DNA of 64,000 nt from Artemia franciscana (Eukaryota > Arthropoda > Branchiopoda > Anostraca > Artemiidae), in assembly GCF_032884065.1 (NCBI RefSeq), contig NC_088863.1, forward strand, positions 68,109,925 to 68,173,924, written 5' to 3'. The translations under genes were made by a program, and so were the position numbers. This document shows positions 1 through 12,079 of this stretch, one piece after another (positions within the stretch are counted from its first letter, which is position 1; each line of letters begins with the position of its first letter). The notes under the pieces were generated by a model, which worked only from the letters and a program-made list of their open reading frames with translations, had not been told where the DNA came from and made no database searches.

Positions 1-838
1 AAAAAATATACCCTCCTTTCCCAATGTAAAGCCCTATTTGTAAATAACAGAAAATTGCATGGCTTGTAGCCCTTACTTAGGGACTGATAGGGACCATTTC
101 AGTTCCGGAGTCATAAATATTTGACCTTTAGACTATCCAGGTTTGCAGCGGAATCTAGAAACCGTTGTATTTTCACTGTATTTTCATATAGTAGACAAAA
201 CATATCGTCATAGTTTTATTAGGATTATGACAAAGAACGATCTGAAGCCCATAGTAACCGAAATGATAAAATAAATCTTCATATGCATGATAATTTAACA
301 TTACATAATATGAAAGAACTAACTTTTACAAATTACTACTAGATTATGAATGATTCCAACAGCTGATAAAGAAAATATTATGTAAACTGGAAAAATATTG
401 AGGGTGTCTTAATAATAATTTCACTTTTGAAATGAAATTATATATATTAAAAAAGAACTCTAGCCCATAGTAACGGAAGCATAAATTTAAAACCAGGTTA
501 AGACAAGAAGTACTATATTATCTGGATTGCAGCCTAGTAAGAGATGATTTTGCTAAATACTAAGAAATATAATAGTCCATAAATCCTGAAAATATTGTCA
601 CATCAAAACAAAAATTACACTCTTAGAACTACCTTGTCCTAAACTTTTATGCAGGAAACTTGCCATCCCTTGGCTTAAATAATGAAGAAGATCTATTGGC
701 TTGAAAAACAAGATAAGTTGCTTGAACTACAATATTCTGCATGTACGACATCTTTTTTATGGCACTTGACATTAACCAAGTGACATATAGCGATCGCAAA
801 TTCTGTCAGTATGTCTGTCCCGGTTTTGGTACTTTAGG
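1..838. other. AT-rich sequence, nothing recognised
   Basis: There is no open reading frame of note, no RNA gene and no repeat that I can match elsewhere in the window. The phrase 'agcccatagtaac' occurs twice, near 246 and 463, which hints at an old local duplication. Confidence 0.5.
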
Positions 839-2145
839 CACTTCCAGGTAAGCTAGGACGATGAAATTTGGCAGACATATCAGGGACCGGACCAGACTAA
901 ATTAGAAATAGCAGTTTTTGCAATTTGGCAATCTGGAGGGGAAGTGGGGGTTGGTTAATTCGAAAACATAGAATAAAAGAAGTATTTTTAACTTGCAAAT
1001 GGGTAATGGGATCTTAATGAAATTGGATGTTTGGAAGGATATCGTGTCTCAAAGCTCTTATTTCAAATCCCGACCAGGGATTGGGGGGAGTTGGGGGGAC
1101 CTAAAATCTTGGAAAACGCTTAGAATGGAGGGATCGGGATGAAACTTTGTGGGAAAAATAATCAGAGGTCCTAGATACGTGATTAACATAACCGGAACGG
1201 ACCTACTCTGTTTGGGGGAGTTGGGGATGGGTGCTAATTCCAAAAATAAAAAAAATGAGGTATTTTTAACTTACGAAGGAGTGATCGGATCTTAACAACA
1301 TTTGAAGTTTGGAAGAATATCGTGTCTCAGAGCTTTTATTTTAGATCCAGACTGGTTGCGGTGGCATTGGGGGAATTAAGGGGGGAGCCTAAAATCTCGA
1401 AAAACGCTTAGAGTTGAGGGATCGGGATGAAACTTGGTGGTAATAATAAGCACAAGTCCTATATGCATGATTGACATAACCGGAACGGATCCGCTCTGTT
1501 TGGGGGAGTTGGGGGGAGGGTTAATTCTGAAAAATTAGAAAAAATGAGGTATTTTTAACTTACGATAGAGTGATAGGATCTTAATGAAATTTGATTTTTG
1601 GAAGGATGTCGTGTCTCAGAGGTCTTATTTTAAATTTCTCCCGGATCCGGTGAAGGGGAAGTTGAGGGAGTTTTCTTTGAGGGAGCTGGGGGTTGTTAAT
1701 TTGGAAAAATCAGAAAAATTGAGGTATTTTTAACTTAAAACAGGTGACCGGATCTTAATGAAATTTGATATTTAGAAGGAACTCATGTCTCAGAGCTCTT
1801 ATTTCAAACCCCGACCAGATCTTTTGACATTGGGGGGAGCTGGAGGGGAAACCTGAAATCCTGGAAAATGCTTATAAATGTCGTAGATACGTGATTGACG
1901 TAACCGGACTGGATCCACTCTCTTTGGTGGAGTTAGGTGGTGGAGTTCAGTGCTTTGGCGAGTTTGGTGCTTCTGGACGTGGTAGGACGATGAAAATTGG
2001 TAGGCGTGTCAGGGAGCTGCACAAATTGACTTGATAAAGTCGTTTTCCCCGATTCGACCATCTGGGGGGACTGAAGGAAGAGGAAAAATTAGAAAAATTG
2101 AGGTATTTTTAACTTACGAGCGGGTGATCGGATCTTAATGAATTT
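839..2145 (+). repeat. Degenerate tandem repeat array, unit ~290 bp
   Basis: The phrase 'gatcggatcttaatgaaatttga...tcgtgtctcagagctcttattt' recurs, diverged, with starts near 987, 1261, 1551, 1724 and 2105. Each unit also carries a G-rich part ('gggggagttgggg') and 'aaccggaacggat'. Spacings are about 275, 290, 173 and 380 bp, so some units are shortened or extended. A second motif, 'aggacgatgaaa.ttgg', sits at ~857 and ~1982 and may mark a higher-order unit. The minus-strand ORF at 1058-1243 lies inside the repeat and is not taken as a gene. Confidence 0.8.
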
Positions 2146-2689
2146 TAATGAACTTTTACGGTCAAAAAACTACAAATAGTTTTTAGACCATAAAAACTGA
2201 TTTGCTACCTAACAATTGCCCTCCTTGACACTTTGTCACTCTTTTGCCCACAACTTCGGGTTGGCAGAATGAAAATGATGGCTAACACCGCTTGGATGTG
2301 GTTTCTAGAAATAGGGACTTTATAACTTCCTTTTTAGGGTTTAAGACCATGGCACGTCGATTGGCTAACTTATAATTTTTAAGCATTATATTTTTGGCCA
2401 TCTTTGAATACAGATTGAAGTTTTGCGACATTAAATGGCAGGAAACGTTTCTCTTTTACGGACTTCGACTTTCAGGTTCTTAAATAATCATATAACGGAG
2501 TTTCATACCATGAAAATTAATTAATTATTTTATATATCCTTTTGCAAGATGCTTTAGCCCTTTCTGTGCTGGAATTGCATGTCAAAATGTACCACAAAAA
2601 AGAATAATCATAGAACAGTAGTTATTTCAAATTACAGAAAGTGTCAAGTTAATAATAAAAGAAGGTTCAAAAGCCTGATTTATGTAAAT
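2146..2689. other. Unassigned AT-rich sequence
   Basis: No gene is supported. A small imperfect inverted repeat (ggtc...gacc, about 30 bp) lies near 2160-2190. Confidence 0.45.
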
Positions 2690-2965
2690 GTAGCCTGCGG
2701 CCCCGCCCTATCCTTGCCTAAATTAGCTATTTTGTGCTCCTATTCACACTTATTCGGCACTTATTTCTGTGATTTCAATGCATTTTTGTGTATCCCCCTT
2801 ATGAAATATACTTCTTAAGAAAATACAATTGTGCCACGCCAAAGCTTTGGCTAAGGTCCATATTAATTCTCAGAGTATAAGGGAGATCAAACAATCATAG
2901 ATAAATGTTCTTTGCCCTATATACTGCTCTTTTTAAGTAGCAAATAAAAAATGGCAGCGAAGAAA
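2690..2965 (+). repeat. Dispersed repeat RD, apparently uninterrupted copy
   Basis: This block runs from 'gcctgcggccccgccctatc' through 'cttatgaaatatacttct' to 'agggagatcaaac'. Its left half resembles 3330-3440 and its right half resembles 5852-5990. It therefore serves as an unfilled reference for an interrupted copy downstream. The short ORF at 2579-2818 overlaps it and is not supported as a gene. Confidence 0.6.
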
Positions 2966-3329
2966 TTTGAATTTTTCTGCCATTCTGTACCACGACCGCC
3001 ACTATGTGTTCAAAAAAGGCGGCAAAACTGGGAAACAAATTTATAATATAACCAATTGATTCTCATGGTATGATACTCTAAAATATATTTTGAAATATCC
3101 TTAATCACAACTCATAGCAGGGTGGCATTTGCTTCCGTATTTTGGCTCAAACTGTCTCTTTCTGCACAAAGAGGGCGAAAATGTCAGACTATATAGTATA
3201 GTATATTTAATCAGTGTTTCAAGGTCTAAAACACAAAACTGTCTTTTCCAACTCCCCATCTTCACAAACCATATTAGGGGGAGTTTTCTGCATCTTGTGC
3301 CAAAAAAAGAAAATTAGGCCGAGAAAGTG
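2966..3329. other. Unassigned sequence
   Basis: The short plus-strand ORF at 3129-3317 (62 codons) shows no recognisable motif. Nothing else is supported. Confidence 0.4.
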
Positions 3330-3440
3330 TATCCTGCTGACCCAGTCTATCCTTTCCTAGATTAACTTTTTTGAATTGGTATTCACAGTGATTCAGCAGT
3401 TTTTGGAATTTAAATACAATTTTCTCTATCTCTCTTATGA
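3330..3440 (+). repeat. Repeat RD, left half
   Basis: The sequence matches 2690-2803 with divergence: 'cctgctgacccagtctatc' against 'gcctgcggccccgccctatc', ending in 'cttatgaaat'. Homology stops where the foldback of the FBH element starts. The matching right half reappears at 5852. Confidence 0.55.
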
Positions 3441-3742
3441 AATTACATAAAAAAAAAACTAGTTTTTCTAACTGAAAGTAAGGAGCGACATTAAAACTTA
3501 AAACGAACAGAAACTATTCCGTATATGAAATGGGTTGTCCCCTCAGCAATCCCTCGCTCTTTACGCTAAAGTTTGACTCTTTGCCACAATTCTACTTTTT
3601 AAAACAATTAAAAGCTTTAGCGTAAAGAGCGAGGGATTGGGAGGGGAAAACCCATTTCATATACGGAATAGTTTCTGTTCGTTTTAAGTTTTAATGTCGC
3701 TCCTTACTTTCAGTTAGAAAAACTAGTTTTTTTTATGTAATT
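3441..3742. repeat. Long near-perfect inverted repeat (foldback head of FBH)
   Basis: The left arm reads 'agtaaggagcgacattaaaa' followed by 'cttaaaacgaacag'. The right arm is its reverse complement. The arms are about 120 bp, with a short AT-rich loop near 3590-3610. The inner stem carries 'ccctcgctctttacgctaaa' and its complement. The single strand could form one long hairpin. Confidence 0.9.
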
Positions 3743-4650
3743 TCTGAACGTTTTTGAATTAATGCATGTTTGATTTTGGCTCTCCACACATAAATTATTA
3801 AAACAAAATTTACATTTTAATTCCTTTTTTGGCTAAATGGCTTTCTCTTAGTTCTGATCAGACGATTTTGAGAAATAAGGAATGGAGAAGGAGGCCTAGT
3901 TGCCATGCAATTTTTCGGTTACACAAAAAGGCAACTATAAATTTTAATTTTTAACGAATTTTTTTATTAGTAAAAAATATACGTAACTTAAGAATTAATT
4001 TACGTAACAAACTTTTATATTCTTAAATTTTTATTCTGTATATGAGGGGGTTTGTACCCTCGTTAATACCTCGCTCTTTACACTAAATCGTAAGTTTTGT
4101 GCCGATTCTTTAAGAATGACCCCTGAATCAGAAAGGCCGTAGAATAAATAGTTGAAATTACTAAAAATACTATAGCATAAAGAGTGAGGTATTTATCTCC
4201 TCCTAAATACCTCGCTCTTTATGCTAAAGTATTTTTAGAACCCCTCATATGCGTAATAATCTCTGTTCGTTTTAAGTTTCAATGCTACTCCTTGCTTTCA
4301 ATTGAAAAAGCTTTTCCATGTTTATTTTTTCATTGTTTTATAGTAATTTTAGAAAATACTGCGCCCTTTTCATTGAATTTCTGTTCCCCCATGACATATT
4401 TCTCCAGGGAAAGATCCTCCCACATAGCCCCCTCGTTAAGATTGTGTGACTTTTAGGGGGTGTTTTCCCCTGTTTTCTAGAAGAAGACAAATTTTCTCAG
4501 GCTCGTAACTTTTAATGACAAAGACTAAATTTGATGAAACTTACATATTTAAAATCAGCATGAAAATGTGATTCTTTTGATGTATATTTTAGCATCAAAA
4601 TTCTATTATTTAGAGTTTCGTTTACTATTGAGCCGGGTCGCTCCTTACTA

Positions 4651-4670
4651 CAGTTCGTTACCACGAACTG
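4651..4670 (+). repeat. FBH terminal hairpin
   Basis: The sequence is CAGTTCGT-TACC-ACGAACTG, a perfect 8 bp stem with a 4-base loop. It lies 5 bp from the element end (TTTGA). It recurs at 5827, 45548 (one mismatch), 52483 and 58905. Confidence 0.9.
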
Positions 4671-4675
4671 TTTGA

Positions 4676-5009
4676 AAGAAAATAATTCGGTATGTCGGGG
4701 CTTCTGACATTATTACTCCTTTGCGGAAGTTAGGCTCAAAATTGGAAAAGGATTATATTTTTTCTCTGGGCCTCATCCGCCTCTTAGTTCGTTTATTTTC
4801 CCGTTAGTTTTCACCTGTTTTCGCTTTATAGTTGTGTTATCTCTTAGCAGTTCTTTCGTTAGTTGATTTATGGTCGTGGTATATATGTTTTATGGCTCGT
4901 ATAGTTGTGTTATTTTCAAATTATACTCCATAATAGAGAGGCTCCGAACACCCAGCATTGTATATTAAGCTCTGAATTTGACGTTTTTTTCTAACGTGAC
5001 CAGATTCGT
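4676..5009. other. Unassigned sequence between two FBH copies
   Basis: No repeat match and no credible gene are seen. 'Tatagttgtgtta' occurs twice (about 4831 and 4901). Confidence 0.4.
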
Positions 5010-5851
5010 CCTGCGCCCTGCGCCCTTTTCATTGAATTTTTCTTCCCCCATGACATGTCTCTCCAAGGAAAGATCCTCCCACATAGCCCCCTCCCCTCAA
5101 CCCTACCCCCAAAACCAAAAAAATCCCCCTGAAAACGTCTGTGCACTTCCCAATAACCATTATTATATGTAAACACTGGTCGAAGTTTGTAACTTGCAGC
5201 CCCTCCCCCAGGGACTGTGGGGAAGTACGTCATCCCGAAAGACATAGTTATAATGGTTTTCGACTATACTGAACAAAATGGCTATCTCAAAATTTTGATC
5301 CGTTGACTTTGGAAAAAAATGTGCGTGGGAGGGGGCCTAGGTGCTCTCCAATTTTTTGGTCACTTAAAAAGGGCACTAGAACTTTTCATTTCCGTTAGAA
5401 TGAGCCCTCTTGCGACATGCTAGGACCACTTGGTCGATACGATGACCCCTGGGGAAAAAAAAAAAAACAAAAAAAACAAACAAACAAATAAACACGCACC
5501 CGTGATTTGTCTTCTGGCAAAAAATAAAAAAATTCACATTTTTGTAGATAGGAGCTTGAAAGTTCTACAGTAGGGTTCTCTGATACGCTGAATCTGATGG
5601 TGCCATTTTTGTTAAGATCCTACGACTTTTAGGGGGTGTTTCCTCCTATTTTCCTAAATAAGGCAAATTTTCTCAGGCTCTTAACTTTTGATGGGTAAGA
5701 CTAAACTTGATGAAACTTATATATTTAAAATCAGCATTAAAATGCGATTCTTTTGATATAGCTATTGATATCAAAATTCAATTTTTTAGAGTTTTGGTTA
5801 CTATTGAGCCGGATCGCTCCTTACTACAGTTCGTTACCACGAACTGTTTGA
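5010..5851 (+). mobile_element. FBH element, copy 2 (5' truncated, body complete)
   Basis: This copy starts at 'gcgcccttttcattgaattt', which matches 4361 in copy 1. It keeps the full body, including 'caaaattttgatccgttgac' and the A-rich stretch with 'aaacaaataaacacgca'. It ends with the 5827-5846 hairpin and TTTGA. The foldback head is missing. Overlapping ORFs on both strands at 4978-5245 lie in repeat sequence and are not taken as genes. Confidence 0.75.
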
Positions 5852-5987
5852 TATACTTCTCAAGAAAATACAATTCTGCCATGCCAGAGTTTTAAATAAT
5901 GGTTCATATTATTTCTAAGAGTACAAGGGAGATCAAGCATCCATAGGTATATGATTTTTTTCACATATCTAGTTCTCTTTTAAGGTA
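5852..5987 (+). repeat. Repeat RD, right half
   Basis: The sequence 'tatacttctcaagaaaatac' followed by 'aagggagatcaa' matches 2806-2960. It directly abuts the end of FBH copy 2. Together with 3330-3440 it looks like one RD copy interrupted by 3441-5851. Confidence 0.55.
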
Positions 5988-6190
5988 ATTAAATAAAAAA
6001 AAAATACGATTTTTTTAACTAAAAGTAAGGAGCGACATTAAAACTTAAAACGAACAATATCTACTCCGTATATGAAAGGGGCTTTTCCTTCTTAACCCCC
6101 CGCTCTTTACGTTAAAATTTGACTATTTCTCTTAACTAAACTTTTTAAAGCAGTAAAAAACTTTAGCGTAAAGAGCGGGGTTCTTACAAT
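5988..6190 (+). mobile_element. FBH foldback head fragment, copy 3
   Basis: The left arm is complete ('agtaaggagcgacattaaaa', ~6024). The right arm stops after 'ctttagcgtaaagagcgggg' (~6182). The outer right arm and the body are missing. Confidence 0.8.
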
Positions 6191-6220
6191 ATCCACTGTA
6201 CCCAAAAAAGGAACAAACGT

Positions 6221-6487
6221 TTGCGTACGAGAGAAACTGACATACCCAATTATAGTCGATTTTATCAAACACCAGAAAGGGAGACAAGTCTGCTATGTGA
6301 TTTGCACACCAGAAACTTGGATATCCTAGCTCATTATCCTGTGGTAGCCATATGGCGCCAGAATAAGAAGATGCTTAAAACGAAACCGTACGATATAGCT
6401 GCTAAGCTAACCTCGCAAATATTAATACCTTGCTCACACCCGAATGGGATAGTTCATTTGGAGGCACATGAATATGTAAAGTCTTAG
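6221..6487 (+). CDS. Unassigned open frame (88 codons)
   Basis: This frame opens just after FBH copy 3 and closes with TAG. Its composition is more codon-like than the flanks, with less homopolymer and mixed residues (for example LHTRNLDILAHYPVVAIW). There is no signal peptide, membrane segment or known motif. A GTAAAG follows the stop, so it could be part of an exon, but no good upstream acceptor is seen. It may equally be a relic of a transposon or chance. I do not assign a function. Confidence 0.25.
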   Translation: MRTRETDIPNYSRFYQTPERETSLLCDLHTRNLDILAHYPVVAIWRQNKKMLKTKPYDIAAKLTSQILIPCSHPNGIVHLEAHEYVKS

Positions 6488-8503
6488 GTAAAGTTATCAA
6501 AATCTGTAAATCAACATTTGAAGTGCTCTGAAATTGTTAAAAAAGTTTAGATTCTGGAAATTGGAAGTAATTTGTTTTGTTAAATTGCGAAACTAAGTTG
6601 AAGAATTGTGGGATTTCTAAAATTATTAAGATTCTTGATATGGGAATGGTTTTGTGGTCGAAATTCGTATAATCAATCGTATTGCTCAAAAACATAAAAA
6701 CCGTTGGATTTGTCGAAGTGCAAAGAATTAGCTTAAATAAATAAGAAAATTAGAGGTCAGAGACAACTAAAAATATGAATTTTTTTTTAAACTTGCAGAG
6801 TTTTGTTGTCAAACTTCAAAGAAGACAGTCTTAGAAATCTATAATTGTCAAAAACGTCACCCTATTAAATTTTGGAGGGTTCAGTAGTAAAACTCCGAAA
6901 ATTAAAAGTCTTAGAACTCTGAAATTATTACAAAAAAAGTCAAGAGTCTTTAAATGTGAAACATGGGGTGTTTGGGAGGGGGTTAAGCATGATTAAAACT
7001 TTGAAGATAAAACAAATATACAAAAAGGTAGCATATAAAATTAACTGTATTATATAAGAAAGCTTTTTTTGTGTGTGTGTGGGGGGGCAATGGTTGTGAC
7101 TTTGTCGACACCGTTCTTAGGATGATGTAAAACCGTTTTCTGGAAATTTATTTAAACAAAAATTTAGTTACAATTAGGCGAATGAAAGTACAGGGAGAGG
7201 GCAGTCAATGCACCTGTGCCTGTCTTGTGACTCGGATGAAATATGATTATTTCTTAAAAACGAACTCAAAAGAAAAAAGATTTCATTTTAAGTGAACAAA
7301 AATGTTTAGAGGGGAGGGGGTTCTGTCAGTTACGTCGCTAAGATGGGCTGTAATTATCACTCACTTCATGGAACGGTGTCAGTTATGTCATCTTTCTTAC
7401 TAAGATGAGGTATATTTAGCATTCAAATAAACAAAATAGAACAGGAAATTATTGCAAAAAGAAACATAAGTGGGATTAAAGGGTTAGAACGAATGTAGGC
7501 CTATACCTGTCTTACGGGGCTGTTGGGGAACAAGATATCATAAGCATTTAACAAATAAGACCAATACATAAAAAGATCATGGCAGGGTTTTTTTGGGGAG
7601 GGGGGTGTATGCATATTCGCGTAGACCTCATCAATAGGGTAAGGTATAAATACTATTGAAAAAAAACAGAGTTTAAAAAAATTATAATAAGTAGGTTTGA
7701 TTAGATCGAAAAAGAAGCATATGCGGAAATAGCCGTAATATTTATTCAGGTTCTAAGATCCTAAGTTTTTATTGAGATTAATATTTTCTTAGGATTCTAA
7801 GAGTCTTTTTTGTTTTTTTCTTTAATTTCCTAGGGTTAGTTGATTCGGTGTTGTCATAATAATTGCTTCTTACTACAATGTGAAAGGTAAAATAGATATG
7901 AGACTGAAAGCAGTTAAAGTGGAAATGAAGCATTGCGCGTTTGTTTTGGGATTCCATAACTTTAAAAACAATTTAATAACTTTAAAAAAACTATAAAAAA
8001 CCTTTCAGCGTTTTTTTGTCTCGAAATTGCTACCGACGACCAACTTATTAGAATCGAAGATAAAAATAGACCTGAAAATGAGGATAAAGCACAGTAAAAG
8101 GAAGGTTTTTGTCCAGGGTTTGGGATTTTTTTTTTTATTAGAGTTGAAAAGAAACTGATAAAATCCAAAATAAAATGATTAAAATTTTTTTTTGGGGGGG
8201 GGGAGAAAATAAAGAATAAATTTTTGGTTTCTTTGTATAACTTTATAGGTCTCAATGTTGTCATGGCTATTGCTTATCAATACAATTTGAAAATCAAAAA
8301 AATATTTGAAGAAAAATCGAAGATAAATAAGAACTGCTTATTAGTGGATTCAGAGTTTGCGCGTCTGCGCAGGTGACTTCCTTTTGGAATTTTAGTGCTT
8401 CGTTTCCTCGACGTTGATACTATTAATATTATTGCTTCTCTTTACAATTTTGGTTAAACATAGAAAATAATTTCTGTTTATTTCAAGTTTGAATTACTAA
8501 ATA

Positions 8504-8506
<3 letters not shown>
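6488..8506. other. AT-rich intergenic sequence with homopolymer tracts
   Basis: There are short GT and G runs near 7068-7088 and a T/G run near 8185-8204. A faint repeat, 'gttgtcat.at..ttgcttct.a.tacaat', occurs near 7850, 8255 and 8415. The minus-strand ORF at 7962-8264 is F/S/K-rich and comes from this low-complexity DNA, so I do not call it a gene. Confidence 0.45.
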
Positions 8507-8732
<226 letters not shown>

Positions 8733-10779
8733 TTCTGCTATTAGGTTTTAATATGACCTTTTATCCTTTGCAAAAATTCCTTTTCAAAAAAGGTTTGTTT
8801 CACCAATACAGGTAAGGTCGAAATTGTCTGAATGGCGAAGTTCTGCGAACGATTATTTTCTAGAAAATTTGATGGTTTTTCGTTTCTTTTTAAGTTTTTT
8901 TCTGTTATTTCTTGTCAAAAAAATCTTACATTCTTTCCTCCATTTTAAAAATAAGTTTTATTTTCTTATGGATATTGATTGATATTGCGATAAATAGTCC
9001 TTTAAACCAGTTTTTTTTTTCAGGGTCTCCACAAGACTTTTGAGAGAAGAGCATCTTTCTTCAAGTGAAATACAGTTCTTTTTATCACCTATTATATTTT
9101 TAAGAATAAAACCAGGTGTTATACATCCAGCGATACAACGTTTATAAATTTTGATTATGTATCAAAAATAGAAATGTTTTGAATAGAAATAAAGAGCAAA
9201 TATTAAAACATAGAATGAGCAGAAATTGTGCCAATTTATGAGGTTTCTGGCACCCTGCCCTTCCCTTGATTTACAACCTGAAATGTACAGACTAATCAAC
9301 AGTGCTGTACTGACGGTATATTAGGGAAACAACAAAATATTAAACTGACAACTATGATTCTCATCGTTACTCTTTAAATTTCAGAATTTTCCATTTCTTG
9401 CTAAAACTTCTTGAATGGAAATAACCTTTGTTCCTCCTAGCAAATCGAAAGAAATGTTTATACCAAACGGCATATTTTTCTTGTGTAAAAGTATCCATAA
9501 TTGAGGGATTGAAAAATAAATTGAAACTTGGATGTATAGAGTAGGAGTTCAGTGAAGACTCAGTATTTACCTTTTTGTTTTTTTGTAAGCTTTTATTGTT
9601 GTTTCTATGAGCATTTAATAAAAAATATAGTTAATAAAAACAGTTATTTCTGACTGAATGTGGTCCCTATCGATCACATTTAACCCCCCCCCCCCCCGGT
9701 TGCGGTCTCTTATATCCAGAATACATTCTATTTGTTTTAAGTTTCAATATTGCTCTTTACTTTTGGTTGAGAAAATTATTCACAAGTTGAAATTTTGCTT
9801 GTTTTTAGTGTCACACTGAGGGTAGTTTAATGAGGAGAATCTTTACTGCTCAGACCCTTGATAGTTATTCACAATATTTTGCTTTTGAGAATAAAGGCTC
9901 ATGTAGAAATGTTTGCTTAAACAATAAAACAGAATCTTTTTTTAAATATGAAGCAATAATTTTAATAGAAATTTGAGAAGCTAGAAATTTGCTCTTTGAT
10001 TCAAATTTCAATTTTTAAAAAGTAAATGCTGACCAATTGTGATACTACTCTTGCAATTAGAGAATACCCCTCAGCAATTATACCATATGCTAAGCTCAAA
10101 TATATTACTTCAGATCCAAGTACGTCAGGGTGTAGCAAATTCAGAATCAAGTTTTCTTTTTATGAAACAGGGAGGACTATGACAGAGGGAAGAAGGTAAT
10201 TTTTTTTAAACTGACTCAGCATGCTATCTTTCACATTTTTAAAAAGTTTATCATGAAAAAGGAAGTAAAATAACAGTGAGAGGGCAACAAGTGTACCTGT
10301 AAACCCTTATAGATAAACGTCCAAGTAAAAAATGGCCATAACGCATTATTTTCCATTATTTTTGAAAGTTTGAAGGGATAAAGTCGAGGGACTGGTAATT
10401 GATTTATAATCCCTACTGACACATACCTTGCTAAATTTCAACTTTAATTTAGTTTTTGATGGTTCACATATCCCCATGCCCAACACAAAAAAAAATCTAA
10501 GATCCTTAACCTGATAGCCGGTGAGAAGCTGTATAATACTGTTTATCCTTTAATAGTACTACTACATGAAAGATATTATTTTACCTAATTAGAATGTTAA
10601 CAATCGTCTTTTTAACAAAAAAATGCTACGAACAAATGTTTACCAGCATTTTCACTCACTTGTTCAGTATTCACACACATGTTTCCGAGTCTTGTCATCT
10701 AAAAATATGAAATCGAAAATTATTATCTAAAGAACTAGTTCCACTTCTAGCTTAAGAGGTGTGGAGAAGATCCAAGTTA
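8733..10779. other. AT-rich sequence, no gene seen
   Basis: The stretch holds a C homopolymer at ~9685-9699 and a short FBH arm remnant at ~9726-9775 ('ttgttttaagtttcaatatt'). The minus-strand ORF at 10231-10422 has no motif and is not supported. Confidence 0.45.
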
Positions 10780-11110
10780 GCATATTAAAAAAAATGCCTT
10801 TTTGGTTAAATTCAACATCCCCTCCTGCATTCCCTGAAAGCTTCAATTAAACACCGTGTGGCGTTCCCGAGATATAGTAGTTACGTCATGACAAACTGCA
10901 TGGAAATAGAGTATTTTTATTTTGACTAAAGTACCCCTCAGTGTCTCCTAAAAGTCCCATCATAATCCTGACATATTGCTGGTATGCCTTTTTATCAGCC
11001 TGGAGGTTTTATTTGGTTTAGTTTCAAGTGTCCCTCAAAGCAATCCCTTATGGTTTCAATTTAATATCCTTAACTGATTTGGTAACACTGCATACGTTTC
11101 CTTTTGATTA
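10780..11110 (-). repeat. R110 repeat units, diverged, minus orientation
   Basis: Phrases such as 'ttaaattcaacatcccctcc', 'tgaaagcttcaatt' and 'cccgagatatagtag' are the reverse complement of the R110 core seen at 14.6-15.1, 38.6 and 40.4-42.3 kb. Confidence 0.5.
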
Positions 11111-11125
11111 CATAAATGCATATGC

Positions 11126-11143
11126 TCAACTCAACTCAACTTT
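11126..11143 (-). repeat. LINE 3' terminal GTTGA repeat
   Basis: The plus strand reads 'gctcaactcaactcaacttt'. On the LINE strand this is AATAAAG followed by about three TTGAG units, which fits the short tandem tail found on many poly(A)-less LINEs. Confidence 0.7.
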
Positions 11144-12079
11144 ATTAATATCAAATAATCAATCCATGTATCTCTTTTAGCACCCCCACAAAAGGCTCCA
11201 TGGACTGTTAACGTAGGTAAAGACATTATAATCATATCTATCAAGATTCATAATACAAGATAAAGGAAATAAACACAGAGAGGAAAAAATATCAAGAAAG
11301 AAAAACAGAAAATGGAAAAATTTTACCAATTTTTTTTTTCAATTACTTACCTTCAATTGAACTGGCCAACTGTTTTATAATACAAAAGAAAAAAGAATTA
11401 ATCCAAATGATTTCCTATTAAGGTTTCGAATACACGATGGAATGGCAATCTCTGATATTCTTCGTCAGGGAGTTCCAAATCCTACTACATGCGTATACAG
11501 GGCTAAAATCTGACCTCAAGTTGGAGTTCTGACAACAAATGAAACCTCATAGTTACGAGTTCCATGAAGATTTACACTAACTCGGGGTTGTACCAATTTC
11601 GAAAAAAAAGGGAAGTTGACCTCGAAGATCTTTACGAGTCAAAATAGCAAAAGATAGGATATACTGTGGACGGAACCAAAGGAGAGACTTTTCTGACGTA
11701 CTATTCGTATCTAAAACTAACTGAAGGGATTTTTCATGAAGAACAGAAAGTAGATTTAATAGGGATGGAAATGATTCATCCAAACAAAAGAACGGTAATT
11801 TATCTACGGCTGTATGAGAGAATTATAAGGAAATTTTAAAATGCATCCCGGAAAAAATATACCTCAGCTTACGTATACTACCTAAGTTTTTTGACACTTT
11901 TCATCTGCAAAGGTTAAAAGGGTTCTTAAATAAAAGATTCTCATCGACAAGGACTCCTAGAAACCTAACAAGCCTATTTTGTGATCTAGAAATAATACCT
12001 CTTGAACTAGGAATAATATTCAAACCAGAAAATTGCAAGCCAATTCTGGAAAAATCAAAAAATTGAGACATGGAAACAT

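Larger units (their letters stand above)
3441..4675 (+). mobile_element. FBH element, copy 1 (internally deleted)
   Basis: The copy has three parts. A ~300 bp foldback (3441-3742) is followed by an AT-rich middle (3743-4435). The last part ends in 'gagccgggtcgctccttacta' and a short hairpin (4651-4670). Comparison with the copies at 44107-45572 and 52478-54143 shows that about 0.5 kb between ~4435 and ~4440 is missing here. A second, smaller inverted pair with 'acctcgctctttA' and its complement lies at ~4067-4230. No protein is encoded, so the element must be non-autonomous. Its superfamily is not clear. Confidence 0.75.

Noticed and set aside
3441..3742. Hairpin precursor of a microRNA
   Set aside because: The stem is far longer than a miRNA precursor, near-perfect, and recurs as the head of a dispersed element.
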